Source: a virus
DNA: 20,340 bases
Virus record (IMG/VR): IMGVR_UViG_3300037264_003935
Span: 1-20,340 of that record
Direction: 5' to 3' (one strand)
In this document: positions 7,340 to 14,288 of the stretch, one piece after another
Position numbering within the stretch: the first letter of the stretch is position 1
Layout of the letters: each line of letters opens with the position of its first letter
Position numbers and translations under genes: made by a program
Notes under the pieces: model-generated
What the model was told of the DNA's origin: nothing
Database searches by the model: none
Seen by the model: only the letters and a program-made list of their open reading frames with translations

Positions 7340-8119
7340 TCATCTAATCGGCATAATTTGGGCGTCTCCTCGATTTTCAAATTGAGGGAAACGCACCTCA
7401 TGCCTAATCACGAAGTGCTTATCGGAAATACTAAAGAACACTTTCCAATATTTTGAGTATTTATTGTTTTCAATGCAATTTTTGAGATCAATCTCAGCTT
7501 CCTCAATCAATTCTTTGCTCTTACCCTGTTTTACAAGGGTTTGAGCATAAGATTGCTTTTCTTTTACTTCTTCTGCAATAAGCTCCTTAATACGATTAAG
7601 AGCCCGGAAGAACCGGTGCCTCACTCTTCCTTGAGTGAGGCCCATTTGTTTCGCTATTTCACTTTGACATGTGGTTTTATACATACGCCAAAGAATTTCC
7701 AAATCTTGTTCAGTAAATTTCGGCCCCAAATCAAGTTCAAATTCTTCTTTATCAAGTTCAGGAATTGTCATCAAAAATCTTATACGTTTTAGACCCCGGT
7801 GAAGTCTATATGAAACTGCAGCCTGAGTAATTCCAAAAAGTCTAGCAATTTGTTCTTGCTTCATTCGTTGTTCATAATAAAGACCAATTAAATCAGACTC
7901 TCGATCTGGAATCTCTTCTAAATACTTACGAATCAAATCTAGCTTTTCTTTATCGAAAAGAGATTTACTATCAATCTCTGGACCTTCGTCAACTTCGAGT
8001 TCATGTTCAATTATTGAATCAATATCATCATATGGGTTATTGCCCCAACCCAGCTTATCCTGGTTGCTGAATTTTGAAGACATATCGCTCGGATTTTGGA
8101 TGACTATATGAGATGACAT
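7340..8119 (-). CDS. Tandem sigma-70 region 4-like transcription factor
   Basis: The protein has 259 residues from ATG 8119. GGAG (minus strand, 8127-8130) lies seven bases upstream, so I prefer this ATG over the in-frame GTG at 8125. Two helix-turn-helix domains of the sigma region 4 type are present: residues about 60-117 (core IARLFGITQAAVSYRLHRGL) and about 135-182 (core IAKQMGLTQGRVRHRFFRAL). Regions 2 and 3, which bind the -10 element and core RNA polymerase, are not recognisable, so it is not a standard sigma factor. The N-terminus (1-50) is acidic, and a C-terminal extension (about 220-259) is unassigned. It probably directs or modulates phage transcription, perhaps switching to the late genes to its left. 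It is preceded by a structured 169-base leader. Confidence 0.82.
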   Translation of the reverse strand: MSSHIVIQNPSDMSSKFSNQDKLGWGNNPYDDIDSIIEHELEVDEGPEIDSKSLFDKEKLDLIRKYLEEIPDRESDLIGLYYEQRMKQEQIARLFGITQAAVSYRLHRGLKRIRFLMTIPELDKEEFELDLGPKFTEQDLEILWRMYKTTCQSEIAKQMGLTQGRVRHRFFRALNRIKELIAEEVKEKQSYAQTLVKQGKSKELIEEAEIDLKNCIENNKYSKYWKVFFSISDKHFVIRHEVRFPQFENRGDAQIMPIR

Positions 8120-8138
8120 GGACACGCTCCAGGGTACG

Positions 8139-8153
8139 CCGAGGTATACTCGG
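8139..8153. promoter_or_regulatory. Perfect 5-base-pair hairpin just upstream of the sigma-4-like ribosome site
   Basis: CCGAG (8139-8143) and CTCGG (8149-8153) enclose a 5-base loop. All stem pairs but one are G-C. In the leftward RNA the hairpin ends eight bases before the GGAG at 8127-8130, close enough to influence ribosome access. Confidence 0.45.
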
Positions 8154-8205
8154 ACAGGGGTATCAATCTATGTCTAAATCTCAAAACGAGCGTTTGTATT
8201 TAAAT

Positions 8206-8250
8206 CTAGTCCGAATTAGCTGGAGCATCTTCGGACTGCATCGATCCGAA
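8206..8250 (-). promoter_or_regulatory. Mutually exclusive inverted repeats with an 11-codon open frame, possible attenuator
   Basis: The middle arm TTCGGACT (8230-8237) can pair perfectly over 8 bases with AGTCCGAA (8208-8215) or over 6 bases with TCCGAA (8245-8250). The two hairpins share the arm and exclude each other. On the leftward strand an 11-codon frame runs from ATG at 8241 to TAG at 8206 (MQSEDAPANSD) across the alternative arms. No good Shine-Dalgarno precedes it and no T run follows, so this is a candidate regulatory fold, not a proven attenuator. Confidence 0.35.
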
Positions 8251-8294
8251 AATCGACTATATGACCGTACCAGAGAAAATTTTTATGAAAACTT

Positions 8295-9275
8295 TTAGAT
8301 CAAATCATTTAAATCAATTAAACTATCTGAAGTAATAATAGTTTTTGGCTTACCCGTTCCCAAATATGGACTTATATCTACATCATGGATATTAAAATAA
8401 TCTAGAATTTTTTCAGCTGTTTGATGATCCTTTTCAGTCTTAAGCTCACATTTGTCAAATTCTTTCAAATGTCGAAATCCTAGGAGAACATAATTAAGTT
8501 CAACCCTATTTTTCAGTTCCTGAATACGACTTCGTTCTTTAAGAGAACAACCATGTAACCCAGACGCATACATAGAAGTGGGCTCAAGAAATTGACTTAA
8601 CTGAGCTGCAACAGTTTTCCGAAGTTTTGGGACCCCTGGAATTTTATCTGAAGTGTCACCAGTCAAAGCTCTATAAAGTCTAACTTTATCTGGAGTAACA
8701 TTTGCCCCTTTAAACCCTTCTGAATAAACTCGATCAGTGTCATAAAAACAATTATTGCCAGGAGCACCGGGCCTATACTGGATAACCTTGTCTGAAATTA
8801 ATTGATAAAAATCACGGTCGGAAGAAATTATTAGGAATTGATCTTCTGGATGATTCTTAACATAACTCGAAATCAAATCATCCGCCTCTTCCTCCGGATG
8901 CCAAAATATCTTCACTCCTAAAAGTCCCAAAATATGAATTAGTACGTCAAAATCACTCTGGGCAACGAAGCCGTCTGGAAGGCTTACCGTTGACCTTTTA
9001 AATATTGATTCGCGGTCTCGGTCCTTCTTATAATCCGGGTCAAGCTCAAGTCTCCGAACGGGTTTGCCGTCCAAGAAAAAACAAATGTCTCCTCGATCTG
9101 GGGTTTTTCTCAACCACGACCCGAGTGTCCCAAGAACCCCAGAAATTAATCCAGTCTGAAGTCCATGAGAAATTTTCGGTTCTTGATTCTTCGTAACATG
9201 GAATATTCTATGGATAATATTATTTCCATCAACCAAAATATTTCTCGAAATCGTTTTTCGTCCTGGATGATTCAT
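8295..9275 (-). CDS. FEN-type 5'-3' exonuclease
   Basis: The 326-residue protein belongs to the family of the DNA polymerase I N-terminal nuclease, T5 D15 and T4 RNase H, which remove RNA primers and flaps from lagging-strand DNA. Metal-binding acids are visible in order: D16 (LVDGNN), D69 (FFLDGKP), E130/D132/D133 (EEEADDLI), D153/D155 (SSDRDFYQL), and D207/D210 (TGDTSDKIPG) at the start of the helix-3-turn-helix that holds DNA (to about residue 228). The C-terminal 90 residues are less conserved. The start overlaps the previous stop as ATGA. It is the last gene of the replication array before the structured leader at 8126-8294. All key residues appear present, so it should be active. Confidence 0.92.
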   Translation of the reverse strand: MNHPGRKTISRNILVDGNNIIHRIFHVTKNQEPKISHGLQTGLISGVLGTLGSWLRKTPDRGDICFFLDGKPVRRLELDPDYKKDRDRESIFKRSTVSLPDGFVAQSDFDVLIHILGLLGVKIFWHPEEEADDLISSYVKNHPEDQFLIISSDRDFYQLISDKVIQYRPGAPGNNCFYDTDRVYSEGFKGANVTPDKVRLYRALTGDTSDKIPGVPKLRKTVAAQLSQFLEPTSMYASGLHGCSLKERSRIQELKNRVELNYVLLGFRHLKEFDKCELKTEKDHQTAEKILDYFNIHDVDISPYLGTGKPKTIITSDSLIDLNDLI

Positions 9276-9661
9276 GAACCCAAAACCTCGATTGTTTTAA
9301 TTTGATTTAAAATTTCAGTGATGGTTTCCCGTACAACAGGGCTTTGGTAATGAAAATCCGATTTATATCTAGGAGCAACCAAATAAGCAATTCGCTCCCC
9401 GATCATGTTTGAATTTTCTTTTGCAGAATTTGCCCAAGGAACTCTCGGGATCCTAATCGTTTTTAAATTCCGAACTGTCGTTCTCCAAACGAGAAAAAAC
9501 CCTGTTGAATTACGTTTCCAATACCCAAGAACCCAACTTCCCCTTCTGTTTTCAATCACATCATCAGTTCCAAGCACATTAGCAGTAATATGAACCCGTT
9601 TACCATGAATTTCAACCTTGACTTCTAAATTGTGAGAAGAGTACTTGTTTTTATAAAACAT
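9272..9661 (-). CDS. Small basic protein, unknown function
   Basis: The protein has 129 residues, probably alternating beta strands (LEVKVEIHGKRVHITANVLG, WVLGYWKRNSTGFFLVWRTT) followed by helices at the C-terminus. It is rich in Arg and Lys and in aromatic residues, which would fit nucleic-acid contact, but no motif supports this. It lies between the NusG-like gene and the exonuclease and is coupled to the latter by an ATGA overlap, so a replication or transcription accessory role is plausible. No close family is recognised. Confidence 0.75.
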   Translation of the reverse strand: MFYKNKYSSHNLEVKVEIHGKRVHITANVLGTDDVIENRRGSWVLGYWKRNSTGFFLVWRTTVRNLKTIRIPRVPWANSAKENSNMIGERIAYLVAPRYKSDFHYQSPVVRETITEILNQIKTIEVLGS

Positions 9662-9675
9662 AAAGAAATTTACAT

Positions 9676-10431
9676 TTAAAGCTTCACCAAATAAGTCGGA
9701 GGAAATTCAAGAATCAATTTCTTTGATTTCAAATAATTAACATAAACTTGTATGTTCCCATCAATCACGTCAATAACTTCAGCAGGAAGACCTTTAAAAT
9801 TCCCTTTAATAACTTTTGCCATGTCACCCGATTTGAAATCCCCATTATTTAAATTATCAACACCTTTTCTAAGGGACGATAGATTATCATCCACTAAAAG
9901 AGAATAAACCATTTTCTTTCTTCGACCTTCATAAGACGGTCTCATCAAAACTATTTTAAAATAATTCGTTTCATGAAGTCTCATATAATTCACATTCTCT
10001 CTATATTCAATAAATATGTAACCCTCCATATAAGATAAAACTGAAGATTCATCCCGGACTTTCTGAGTAATAGCTGGAATAAATACGTCCAAAGAATTTA
10101 TTTTTAGAATTTGGTAAATAGATCTTGTAAGAAGATTCAATCTCTTCTCTTTTTCACCAATTGAAGTCAGTTCAACGCAAACCCATTTTTTAGAAGTCGA
10201 TGGTGGTGGGATCGTTGGTTTTTTAACAACTTTCGGGGTTTTTAAAACATCATCTAATGGTAGCGAATTTACCTCAGGTGACGAACCCAAAATTTCGATT
10301 TTTTCCTCGGATAATTTTAATTTCTTCTCTTTTTTCTCTTTAACAGGTTTTTTGTTTGAAACAGTCTTTTTAACGGTTTTTGAAATTTTGGATGAACTTT
10401 TCTGCGAATTCTTTCTCAGGGATTGGGGCAT
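9676..10431 (-). CDS. NusG/Spt5-like transcription elongation or antitermination factor with Lys-rich N-terminal extension
   Basis: The protein has 251 residues. Residues 1-80 are a disordered Lys/Ser-rich tail (for example KEKKEKKLKLSEEK). A NusG N-terminal-type domain spans about 82-165, starting KKWVCVEL and containing EGYIFIEY, the equivalent of the family's GYVFV strand, which lies next to the clamp-helix contact of RNA polymerase. A KOW domain occupies about 200-249 (SGDMAKVIKGNFKGLPAEVIDV). NusG proteins bind RNA polymerase and change pausing or termination, so a phage copy probably promotes processive transcription of phage genes. The ATG at 10431 lies 62 bases inside the end of the clamp-loader gene, an unusually long overlap here. 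The Lys-rich tail is absent from ordinary bacterial NusG and might bind nucleic acid (inference). Confidence 0.85.
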   Translation of the reverse strand: MPQSLRKNSQKSSSKISKTVKKTVSNKKPVKEKKEKKLKLSEEKIEILGSSPEVNSLPLDDVLKTPKVVKKPTIPPPSTSKKWVCVELTSIGEKEKRLNLLTRSIYQILKINSLDVFIPAITQKVRDESSVLSYMEGYIFIEYRENVNYMRLHETNYFKIVLMRPSYEGRRKKMVYSLLVDDNLSSLRKGVDNLNNGDFKSGDMAKVIKGNFKGLPAEVIDVIDGNIQVYVNYLKSKKLILEFPPTYLVKL

Positions 10432-11692
10432 GACTCAAGTCTTTTCGCTGAAGAAGACTTGGATCAACCTTTGTCCCTTCTTTGGCTTTGTTAATTTTAC
10501 CATCCAAAGTGGTCAAACGTTCATTTGACGAAAAAGAAATCCCATCAATTTCTACTGATTTGACCAAACCAGGTTTTGGAGTGTTTATCTCAATTTTCTC
10601 AATTTCAGGTTTAATTTTAATTTTAATTTCAGGTTTAATTTCAGATTCAACTTTTTGCTTTTTAGGTTCTGAATTTGGTAAAGATAAGACACTAAACAAA
10701 ACCGATTCAATGTCATAAATATTAGGATTATATATAGATGACAAACGAATAGAAAATTCAGATAAAATTTCCCGATTCACATCTTCTTGCGAGGAAACAG
10801 ATACGGGAAAATTAAATCGAACGCCATAAGACAGTCTAATTTTTCCCATAGCACAAGCAAGAAGTTTATCTCGAATCCAAGAAGCGCTTTCCAAATCTTT
10901 TAATTTACAAAAATATTTAATAGCACGTTCCGAGTTATTTGGAATGTCAGAAATAATTTGAGAAACCAACCTATAACTCTGCAAGTGGAAATGATCACTC
11001 ACAAGTTCCTCTGAAATTTCCCCAAATTGAGTAAGACTTTCTAAATTATTAACACAAATTCTTGGACAAAATTCAGAAACCGAAATTATAGTCTTCAAAG
11101 CTTGAGCTTCATGCTTAATTGACTCTGCTTCACAGATTCTTTCCAACCAAGACAACAATTCAGTTTCTGAAGGAGAACGAATTGGATATTCTTCCATTCT
11201 CGAACGAATTGCTTCTTGAACACTATCCGGATCTGTCGTGCAAAAAATAATTACAATTCGGCGTTCTTCAATTGGTTTCAAAAACGCATCTTGTGCCGCT
11301 TTAGAAAGACGATGAGCTTCATCAATAATACAAACACGCGGTTTCCCGTTTAAAGTTAGATAATTTAATTCTTTAACAATTAAGCGGATTTTTTCCGCAG
11401 TTCCCTGGGTGGCAGCGTCAAATTCGTCAAAACTTGGAGAATTCTCATGAATAACAGACAAACAACTTGGACACGTGTTGCAAGGCTCTCCGTCTTTCAA
11501 ATCGTCACAATAAATAGCACGAACAACAATCCGAGCAAGAGAGGTTTTGCCACACCCTTTTAGCCCACCAAAGAGCATTGACTGATTAGGCAAAGTTTTT
11601 GCAATACTACGACGCCGAAGAAGTTTTACAACTCCAGCATTCCCAACAACCTCACTAAACAGTCGAGGTCGATATTTTAAGTCAAAACTCAT
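10370..11692 (-). CDS. dnaX: DnaX-like clamp loader ATPase (DNA polymerase III gamma/tau type)
   Basis: This 440-residue AAA+ protein opens the sliding clamp and loads it on DNA. The N-terminus KYRPRLFSEVVG is the standard opening of DnaX. Walker A is at 43-50 (GLKGCGKT), the zinc module at C62, C71, C74 and C77, Walker B at 119-126 (VCIIDEAH), sensor 1 at CTTDPDS (151-157), and the arginine-finger SRC-type motif reads SRM at 164-166. The first 230 residues match the catalytic core. After the collar region a charged linker (about 340-385, E/K/I-rich such as EIKIKIKPEIEK) and an unrecognised tail follow. No separate delta or delta-prime gene is in the window. It is likely to load the clamp encoded at 14916-15992. 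The start overlaps the upstream stop as ATGA. Confidence 0.93.
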   Translation of the reverse strand: MSFDLKYRPRLFSEVVGNAGVVKLLRRRSIAKTLPNQSMLFGGLKGCGKTSLARIVVRAIYCDDLKDGEPCNTCPSCLSVIHENSPSFDEFDAATQGTAEKIRLIVKELNYLTLNGKPRVCIIDEAHRLSKAAQDAFLKPIEERRIVIIFCTTDPDSVQEAIRSRMEEYPIRSPSETELLSWLERICEAESIKHEAQALKTIISVSEFCPRICVNNLESLTQFGEISEELVSDHFHLQSYRLVSQIISDIPNNSERAIKYFCKLKDLESASWIRDKLLACAMGKIRLSYGVRFNFPVSVSSQEDVNREILSEFSIRLSSIYNPNIYDIESVLFSVLSLPNSEPKKQKVESEIKPEIKIKIKPEIEKIEINTPKPGLVKSVEIDGISFSSNERLTTLDGKINKAKEGTKVDPSLLQRKDLSHAPIPEKEFAEKFIQNFKNR

Positions 11693-11895
11693 TTACGTTT
11701 TTTCAGACGACGGTATCGAAATACACCAGTTCTTCCGATTTGGATTGTCTCGTGTAAAATCCAACCGAGTCCTGGAGGAGAGCCTGGAGACGCGCCAAGT
11801 AGCCCTGATTTTCCAAGCACAGACGTCTCTTCATGGTATTCCCATGGATGATCGTCTTCAAATGCGGTCAGGTGTTTTATTTCACTCTTTTTCAT
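11689..11895 (-). CDS. Small basic protein with glycine/proline-rich centre, unknown function
   Basis: The protein has 68 residues, with a glycine and proline-rich centre (GLLGASPGSPPGLGW) and a strongly basic C-terminus (RYRRLKKRK). Both ends are coupled to neighbours by four-base ATGA overlaps, which is good evidence that it is translated. A basic tail suggests nucleic-acid or protein contact, but nothing else can be said. No family is recognised. Confidence 0.7.
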   Translation of the reverse strand: MKKSEIKHLTAFEDDHPWEYHEETSVLGKSGLLGASPGSPPGLGWILHETIQIGRTGVFRYRRLKKRK

Positions 11896-12347
11896 GTGTT
11901 CTTAAGATTCTTTGCCATGTCAATGAGAGCATCTGTGTATTGACCATAACGACCAGCAATCTCTGGGAATTCCTGAACTTCCGGAGCACGAATTGACCAT
12001 TTCATGTCTCCATTTTTCTCATCTTCTACTCCATTGCAACGTTGAAGCATATGGTCAACTAAAGCTGATCTTTGGATCGAGCTCAAATCATTCCAAACGT
12101 CCAATGCGATTTCAATAAGAAAATCTGATTTAACCAAAAATTCATATTTTTTAGAAAACTTGGCAACACCTCCTGGAACCACTAAACCACCACGTTTAGT
12201 GGATCGACTCCTAAAGATGTAACGAATTTTAGCCGAAGCCAAATGAGAATGGTATTTAGGAATCAGACGTCTTGCGATCTCTTCAACTGATTCCGCATCA
12301 CCAAAAATTACCGGTTCCGGAGCTGGCTTTTTTTCTTTGTCTTTCAC
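11892..12347 (-). CDS. Phage metallopeptidase-family homologue with its catalytic motif lost
   Basis: The 151-residue protein has the frame of the putative phage metallopeptidase family (Pfam PhageMetallopep): an N-terminal helix (ESVEEIARRLIPKYHSHLASA), a beta part (IRYIFRSRSTKRGG), then DFLIEIALDVWNDLSSIQRS and VDHMLQRC, ending with EVQEFPEIAGRYGQY. As I know the family, the active-site helix reads DHELxH and is followed by an HD-x-x-EF segment. Here the first His is kept (H99), but the catalytic Glu is Met (M100), the second His is Arg (R103), and the later HD pair is replaced by Ala-Pro (121-122). It is therefore unlikely to be a peptidase and may have a structural or binding role. It starts with GTG overlapping the primase stop. 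Confidence 0.72.
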   Translation of the reverse strand: MKDKEKKPAPEPVIFGDAESVEEIARRLIPKYHSHLASAKIRYIFRSRSTKRGGLVVPGGVAKFSKKYEFLVKSDFLIEIALDVWNDLSSIQRSALVDHMLQRCNGVEDEKNGDMKWSIRAPEVQEFPEIAGRYGQYTDALIDMAKNLKNT

Positions 12348-13120
12348 TGGATTTGCCTTTTCATATATTCAGAAAACTTTTTGTCCCCCCAAGATCCCCA
12401 AAGCTCATTCGAGTCTTTAAACCCACTTGGAAGTTTTACATTTGAAACTCTAAATTTTTCAAAATTTTCTGAGTCTAAAAATTTTTTTACACCAAAGCGC
12501 CCTGGTTTATCCATATCTAAACCAAAATATATGTTGTCAACAAATCTTTCTAAAAACTTCGTTTGTTGAATGTTCAAAGAATTTGTAGTGATCGCAATAG
12601 CATTACCCGAAACTAATCTTTCAACTATCAATTGGTCAAAAGGACCTTCTACTAAGTATACCGATTTAGATGCCCAAATATTACTAACATTCGGACCTAA
12701 ACCAAAGAAATAAGCCTCAGGTCTCTTCGAAAGAACGAAAGTATCGTATGATTTCTCATTAATTGAACGAATTTGGAATCCGATAGTCTTTCCTGAATAA
12801 GTAGTCAAAGGTAAAACAACCCCACCAACAATTCTTAGACCAGAAACTTTAACCCGATTTCCATCAACCATTTTCCAAGCAGAAGACCATCTGGTAAAAC
12901 GACATGAATCGCACCATAGATTTTCATGCTCACGATTTCCACAATTTTTATTATGTCGGGCGTCTTCTTTCGTATCAAATTCAAAACAATCGTGAACAAA
13001 ACCAAGTTTATGTTTCAACCATTGGTCATTGGACACACCTCGTTTTGATAAATAAAATTGAGCTTCTTCAGACTGAAGAAGGCCTGTATGTGCCCAGTCT
13101 ATAAAATTATCTAATCGCAT
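12344..13120 (-). CDS. Compact DnaG-type primase catalytic core (TOPRIM)
   Basis: The protein has 258 residues and should synthesise RNA primers for phage replication. The N-terminal part of the DnaG polymerase domain is visible (QFYLSKRGVSNDQWLKHKLGF, 21-41). VVLPLTTYSGKTIGFQIRSI (101-120) is the familiar strand-turn before the TOPRIM fold. TOPRIM acids follow: E159 in LVEGPFDQ, and D202 and D204 in LDMDKPGRFG. LPSGFKDSNEL (230-240) matches the family's downstream KD-x-N segment. The usual N-terminal zinc-ribbon domain and the C-terminal helicase-binding domain are missing. Instead, Cys45, Cys60, Cys70 and Cys73 form a cluster inside the core, possibly a relocated zinc site. It overlaps both neighbours by a few bases. 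Confidence 0.85.
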   Translation of the reverse strand: MRLDNFIDWAHTGLLQSEEAQFYLSKRGVSNDQWLKHKLGFVHDCFEFDTKEDARHNKNCGNREHENLWCDSCRFTRWSSAWKMVDGNRVKVSGLRIVGGVVLPLTTYSGKTIGFQIRSINEKSYDTFVLSKRPEAYFFGLGPNVSNIWASKSVYLVEGPFDQLIVERLVSGNAIAITTNSLNIQQTKFLERFVDNIYFGLDMDKPGRFGVKKFLDSENFEKFRVSNVKLPSGFKDSNELWGSWGDKKFSEYMKRQIQ

Positions 13121-13734
13121 TCTACGAATGCCAGTCCCATCCTTACATTATGTAATAAAATAGCGTTTCCTACGCCCATAAAACGAGTATACATCCCAAC
13201 AAAGTCAGGACGAGATAAAAACACAGGAATGTCAACTCCGCATTCAAGTACTCGACAAACTTTTTTATAAGAAATTCTTGGAACAATAACTATGGAATCG
13301 GATTTTTCTCCTTCTTCAATGTCTCGCTTTTCCCCGGATTTTCCAAGCCATTTTTTAGTTTTAGATTGTCCCCAAGAATTTGGGACCAAACAAACATGAG
13401 GTTGATTCTCTAAACCACTAGTTTCTTTAATGTAATCAAATGCTTCAGTAGGTGTTTTAAAAACATTCTCAAAATTTTGAGATTTTGAAAGTTCAAAACA
13501 AGTTTTCATCATAGGAGAAATAAGTTCATCAATGTTATTTAAATCATATTCGAATACCCCAACGCGAGCCATGCTGCCTATTGGTTTAGGACTTATAACA
13601 AAACCACCTCTAGCGTTACTAACGACAACCGGGAAAAGATTCGGTATTGCCGCTATTTCAGTCATATAAGGAATCGCATCGGATTTTCGAGAACGATGCA
13701 AATCTTGATCCAAAATTTTTTCTAGGATTCCCAT
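13111..13734 (-). CDS. Unknown protein encoded between the primase and the recombination genes
   Basis: The protein has 207 residues. The start is ATG 13734 with GAGG four bases upstream. The fold looks like alpha/beta: LFPVVVSNARGGFVISP near the N-terminus, a charged Lys/Glu/Ser linker at about 125-145, then IVIVPRISYKKVCRVLECGVD and a hydrophobic end MGVGNAILLHNVRMGLAFVE. No catalytic motif is recognised. It overlaps the primase start by 10 bases and follows another unknown with a 13-base overlap, so it belongs to the replication array and may be a replication accessory factor. Confidence 0.75.
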   Translation of the reverse strand: MGILEKILDQDLHRSRKSDAIPYMTEIAAIPNLFPVVVSNARGGFVISPKPIGSMARVGVFEYDLNNIDELISPMMKTCFELSKSQNFENVFKTPTEAFDYIKETSGLENQPHVCLVPNSWGQSKTKKWLGKSGEKRDIEEGEKSDSIVIVPRISYKKVCRVLECGVDIPVFLSRPDFVGMYTRFMGVGNAILLHNVRMGLAFVECD

Positions 13735-14288
13735 ACGTCCTCAGGAAGTTGAGTATCAGAACCTGATTTTGAAGATTTTGACTTAAACTTAGTCAAAAAC
13801 CAAACATGAATTTTCAATCGTAGTTTATCAAACCATGACAAGTCATGTTTATAAATTCGATCTTCAAGAACCCATTGAAGAATAGCAACATCAGGATAGA
13901 ATTTTTCAACATATGAATCATCTGAAACTAATTTCCGAAATTCATCTGCAGATTCTTCAGGAGAAACTTTTGGGTTAAACCAAGAACATGGTTTTGAAAC
14001 TGATTCATCATTACAAATAATATCACCATTCCAAGTTTCTAAATTTTGTGAACCATAGGTACAAATTCTTACCGGACTATGTTCCTGAAAAACTACTAAA
14101 GTTTGATTTATGCGAGGAGATCTTTCAAATTCTTGGGGAATTGAGCCAGATAACTTTAAACTGTTTTCTAAATTGTAGTTATAAACACAATTATGAGGAA
14201 GTTTATCCTGAGACTTACTCATGTGAACTTTCGCATAAGTAATGCGAAGTTTTTTCAGTCTAGAACGAATTTTTGATTCGGATTTCAC
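13722..14288 (-). CDS. Unknown protein with four spaced cysteines
   Basis: The protein has 188 residues from a GTG at 14288 that overlaps the previous stop (GTGA). It has a basic N-terminal helix (KIRSRLKKLRITYAKVHM), then four cysteines in the contexts HNCVYNYN, RICTYGSQN, DIICNDESV and KPCSWFNP, which could bind a metal or an Fe-S cluster. A helical C-terminal half follows, and it ends in a Ser/Lys-rich tail. The segment WNGDIICNDE looks like a compact beta core. I see no enzymatic motif. Co-transcription with clamp, primase and nuclease genes suggests a replication or repair accessory role. Confidence 0.75.
   Translation of the reverse strand: MKSESKIRSRLKKLRITYAKVHMSKSQDKLPHNCVYNYNLENSLKLSGSIPQEFERSPRINQTLVVFQEHSPVRICTYGSQNLETWNGDIICNDESVSKPCSWFNPKVSPEESADEFRKLVSDDSYVEKFYPDVAILQWVLEDRIYKHDLSWFDKLRLKIHVWFLTKFKSKSSKSGSDTQLPEDVWES

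Larger units (their letters stand above)
8126..8294 (-). promoter_or_regulatory. Structured leader ahead of the sigma-4-like gene
   Basis: No leftward gene occupies these 169 bases, the longest such gap in the 12-kb gene array on its right. It carries three related inverted elements (next entries), three copies of the hexamer TCGGAC or its complement (8150-8155, 8209-8214, 8231-8236) and the GGAG ribosome site at its left end. I see no convincing -35/-10 pair, though TATAGT occurs on the minus strand near 8255-8260. The region could hold a promoter using a phage-specific signal, operators, or an RNA switch. A 61-codon plus-strand open frame (8113-8298) also crosses it but lacks clear support. 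Confidence 0.5.

Noticed and set aside
8126-8294. tRNA gene or known riboswitch in the leader
   Set aside because: There is no T-arm consensus, no cloverleaf pairing and no recognisable aptamer core, only simple hairpins.
10605-10650. Repeat-like TTTAATTTTAATTTTAATTTC run
   Set aside because: It is a low-complexity consequence of the Lys/Ile/Glu-rich linker of the clamp loader, with imperfect units.
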